The notes below the pieces were generated by a model, which saw nothing but the letters and a program-made list of their open reading frames with translations, did not search any database and was not told the DNA's origin. The position numbers and the translations under genes were made by a program. From positions 1 through 8,212 of the forward strand of contig CAJKZL010000121.1 of the NCBI GenBank assembly GCA_905204385.1: a DNA stretch of 8,212 bases. The letters are read 5' to 3'. Shown piece after piece: positions 6,701-8,212 of this stretch. This DNA comes from an uncultured Odoribacter sp. Lineage in GTDB: Bacteria; Bacteroidota; Bacteroidia; Bacteroidales; Marinifilaceae. Numbering within the stretch: the stretch's first letter is position 1; the number at the start of each line of letters is the position of its first letter.

Positions 6701-7192
6701 ATTTCCTTTTGCATCGGTAACCGTACCGACACTTTGGGCACCGTTCAGCATGACCGTGGCGCCGGGGAGGGGCTGGCCTTTCTCGTCGGTGACGGTACCT
6801 GTGATTTTGACATTTTGGGGTTTACCGTGCGCGGCGGCAATGTCGTTGGCAATCGAGATGACGATGGTGTTATTGATGATCTCGAAATCGAGTTTTAAGG
6901 GAGCCAGCAATTGTTGCAAGGCTTTCTGCAAAGGAAGACCGGAGATGGAAACGGTAACATTTTTATTGGCATTCACTTTTTCCTCGTTGTAGAAAATCTT
7001 ATATCCGGATTGTTGTTTGATTTCTTGCAAGACATTCCGGAGAGGTTGCTGGCGAAAATCAAGCGTCAGGTTTTTCTGGGCCTGCGCTTCGCGGTTCAGT
7101 AGCAAACATCCGCACAGGATCAGGGAGAACAAAGTTGCTCTCAGGCAACTGCCGGCGGATTTTATATAGAATTGCTCTTTCATTTTCTTCAT
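3782..7192 (-). CDS. SusC/RagA-family TonB-dependent outer-membrane transporter with STN domain
   Basis: This 1,136-residue protein is the TonB-driven barrel that imports a substrate captured with the SusD partner. Order of parts: signal peptide to about residue 38 (cleavage near REAQAQ); STN (secretin/TonB short N-terminal) domain at about 41-113, with LDFRQQPLRNVLQEIKQQSG; carboxypeptidase-D-like regulatory domain at about 127-202, with GTVTDEKGQPLPGATV; a TonB-box-like region with METVIATGYYPKAKNSFTGT (about 207-226); plug to about 350, including RIEIRGQNSF and the SusC/RagA signature ILKDASAAAIYGSRAANG (about 324-341); then the barrel, ending in a terminal Phe (FSAQINF), as needed for outer-membrane assembly. 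The STN domain is known from transducers that contact FecR-type anti-sigma factors, so control by such a pair encoded outside the window is inferred. ATG at 7192 is used; ATG at 7183 (MKEQF) also gives a full signal peptide. It begins 15 nt after the preceding SusD-like stop and 11 nt before its own SusD. Confidence 0.95.
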   Translation of the reverse strand: MKKMKEQFYIKSAGSCLRATLFSLILCGCLLLNREAQAQKNLTLDFRQQPLRNVLQEIKQQSGYKIFYNEEKVNANKNVTVSISGLPLQKALQQLLAPLKLDFEIINNTIVISIANDIAAAHGKPQNVKITGTVTDEKGQPLPGATVMLNGAQSVGTVTDAKGNFTIRVTSLQDELLFSFIGYNPVQVKINGNTDLKIQLEPAVLEMETVIATGYYPKAKNSFTGTAVVVDGADLRNININNFFDALKVFDPSFKVIDVRGMYGSDPNRVPDRIEIRGQNSFPEISESNLKTVTSLPVFILDGFEITVEKVYDLDMNRIANVTILKDASAAAIYGSRAANGVIVIESKNPEAGKLQISYTFNGSLQIPDLSSYNLMDAAEVLEFQRQAGVFDASTPGEDAGSKLNSYHVIQKEIMSGVNTYWLSKPLQVSFQHRHSLFIEGSVKQPKGKEGSLRYQINLGGGGTKGVMKGSERNQISAGTKLLYQRKKLNITNDLQFSRVTSQESPYGSFSNYTQALPYHREKDENGKYYRTLSLHNVAPADMSLGISDSQLSPVYEAKYLSSFTGKENLDFYNNLGINWELLSGLRLKGNFKISSETGRTDAYLSPMSYSYIKDNDNTVNDPDVLFSRGQYTLNNTSGLTLSGNMVVSYTLNRNKHLFQGIVGGELKQQDTRSDSYLVTGFMNDALAHLSYATQFKQYGRPTGTENTVRSAGAFSNLNYSFDNRYLVDLTGRLDGSSLFGRNQRTIPFWSAGIRWNISREKFMENQHIVKNLAVRASIGTIGNQNFTLNQAMSLYTWLDPTYGPFSGASVSTLGNPDLECQETLNRNIGLEFSLLKGSINFDLNYYNNITKGNLTDISIAPSIGFETYKTNMGDLTNSGIDFSLTVTALKTKDWMLSLNLNGTHNTNKIKRISEALKKYNDMVGKKAEKENVNVFLFEEGQSMNTIYAVRSLGIDPGTGKEIFLTQSGERTFTWNPEDQVAVGCKEATLEGYFGFNLKYRCLDLGSSFHYSTGADMYNYTLHEKIEGVNNMKNNDRRALTERWKTPGDIARYKSIKDTSPTRSTSRFVQNEHTLSLTSLRLSYTLPTERLKQKFISMLRFSATMNDLFYVSTIKQERGLSYPFARTLNFSAQINF
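5794..5816 (-). other. Clustered G-runs in the transporter coding strand
   Basis: Read on the minus strand there are runs of six, five and four G (5816-5811, 5809-5805 and 5797-5794) separated by one T and by CACCAAA. They encode the GGGGTKG segment near residues 459-466, at an extracellular or strand-connecting part of the barrel. Such runs can slip during replication, and with a neighbouring GG they could fold as a quadruplex. The frame is intact here, so any phase-variable role is only a possibility. Confidence 0.3.
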
Positions 7193-7207
7193 ATTTGGGA
7201 TTTGAAT

Positions 7208-8212
7208 TTAGTGGGCCGATATTCCGTTTGCCGGAATGGGAAAGGTATAATTGGCGGCAGGCATATCTATGGGAGTGCCGTCGTAGCGGATCAGCCGGGT
7301 ATCGTTCATGCGTTTGTAGAAAAAGAAAAGTTGTCCTTCTCCGTAGAACTCCCGCCCATATTCTGCCCGGATTTCTTCCGCTAGTTTCTCTGGGGTGAGA
7401 GTGCCTGCATTTTTAAGATCTTTGACAAAACTGATGTCCCGGTTGTCCTGCAACTCGATGATCCAGTCGGCCGCCTCCTCGGTACGGTTGAGCTCGTTGA
7501 GGGCTTCGGCCGCTATCAGGGCTACTTCTCCCAGCTTTATAAACGGGATGCGGACAGGCAGTTCTTTGGTTTCGCCGGTTGTGGACGTATAGCCGGACAG
7601 CAGAGATTCCCGGGAGAATTTCTCCGAAAGGATAAAGTGGTCGGTCGTATTGGTTTTGAGTTTGAACCAGTCCCGGTAACGGGTATCTTTTGCAGAGGGA
7701 TAGATATGGGTGAAATCCCTGCAAGTCTCGATTTGCCGGGTTTCGAACAGATTTTCGGCCACCTGGGTCAGACCGTTCGGACCGGAAGCTATTCCGAAGA
7801 TGTGTTCGCGGGAAAAACTTTTATCGCTATTGTATTTTCCCGGTCCAAAATAATAAAAGACCTGATAGGAGGCGTTCATTTGCCGGATGTGTCTGAAAGT
7901 GGTGTCGGCATAGTTGTATGCCTGCTGATATTCTTTTTTATAGAGATAAATCCGGGCCAGTTCGGCGGTTACAGCATAATAATTCATGTGAAAAGTCCGG
8001 AGTTTGCGGGAGAGCTTACCGGGCTCGTCATTGCTGGTGTTGGAAGCGATGAACAGGGGATCGGTTTTATACAAGAGGCGGGCAGCCCGCTTTAAGTCCC
8101 GGATGCTGTTTTCTAATAGATCGTCTGTAGAAAGAGCCGGGGATGATTCGGGTAAGAAAGAGGTCATATACGGCATGACCTTAAAATGGGAATCAACGGA
8201 AAGATAGGGATG
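7208..8212 (-). CDS. SusD/RagB-family lipoprotein, C-terminal part (5' end beyond the right edge)
   Basis: The frame is open to the edge of the window and reads HPYLSVDSHFKVMPYMTSF there, upstream of an internal ATG at 8176, so that ATG is not the true start and the gene is truncated by the window. About 334 residues are visible. SusD landmarks are RTFHMNYYAVTAELARIYLY (helical TPR-like part), IPFIKLGEVALIAAEALNE, EFYGEGQLFFFYKRMN and the terminal YTFPIPANGISAH. It shares these motifs, in the same order, with the SusD gene at 2328-3770 but is clearly diverged, so it is a paralogue rather than a recent copy. Its stop is 15 nt before the SusC-like start, pointing to one transcript. Since SusD genes normally follow their own SusC, its partner is expected just outside the window, making this a tandem of two transporter pairs. 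Confidence 0.9.
   Translation of the reverse strand, partial: HPYLSVDSHFKVMPYMTSFLPESSPALSTDDLLENSIRDLKRAARLLYKTDPLFIASNTSNDEPGKLSRKLRTFHMNYYAVTAELARIYLYKKEYQQAYNYADTTFRHIRQMNASYQVFYYFGPGKYNSDKSFSREHIFGIASGPNGLTQVAENLFETRQIETCRDFTHIYPSAKDTRYRDWFKLKTNTTDHFILSEKFSRESLLSGYTSTTGETKELPVRIPFIKLGEVALIAAEALNELNRTEEAADWIIELQDNRDISFVKDLKNAGTLTPEKLAEEIRAEYGREFYGEGQLFFFYKRMNDTRLIRYDGTPIDMPAANYTFPIPANGISAH

Noticed and set aside
7637..8095. Plus-strand open frame of 152 residues opposite the right-edge SusD-like gene
   Set aside because: It is antisense to clear SusD motifs and has no features of its own.

Overview
Most of this window (about 1,085 to 8,212) is a minus-strand operon of a Bacteroidota organism, most likely a gut Bacteroidales. 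The evidence is a SusC/RagA-type TonB-dependent transporter with an STN domain, two SusD/RagB-type lipoproteins, a DUF4843-type lipoprotein and a PKD-like lipoprotein, all in moderate-GC sequence with gaps of only 11 to 16 nt. The set SusC, SusD, DUF4843, PKD-like resembles loci I associate with Odoribacter and Butyricimonas. That family placement is an inference.

In transcription order (right to left): the 3' part of a SusD-like gene that runs off the right edge (8212-7208); a full SusC-like transporter (7192-3782); its SusD partner (3770-2328); a DUF4843-like lipoprotein (2316-1606); and the start of a PKD-like lipoprotein (1589 leftward). The PKD-like frame is broken by an in-frame TAA at 1283-1281, continues as recognisable protein to about 1083, and then ends abruptly. 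The products should form an outer-membrane uptake machine: SusC is the TonB-driven barrel, SusD its surface lid, and the two small lipoproteins probable surface accessory binders. No glycoside hydrolase or other enzyme is present, so the substrate cannot be read from this window. The STN domain suggests a link to FecR/ECF-sigma signalling encoded elsewhere. The right-edge SusD presumably belongs to a second SusC/SusD pair upstream.

The left part (1 to about 1,080) looks like a different genome: clearly more GC-rich, on the opposite strand, rich in hairpins (1-230), and carrying one RidA/YjgF-family gene (545-1016) whose 3' end is shifted by one base. The switch between the two parts is sharp, lies at about 1070-1085, and cuts the PKD-like gene. 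A chimeric assembly join is the simplest explanation; horizontal transfer or a real rearrangement is less likely but not excluded.

I found no tRNA, rRNA, CRISPR array, insertion sequence or clearly new system. The most useful observations are the compositional junction, the two disrupted reading frames beside it, and the tandem SusC/SusD arrangement.
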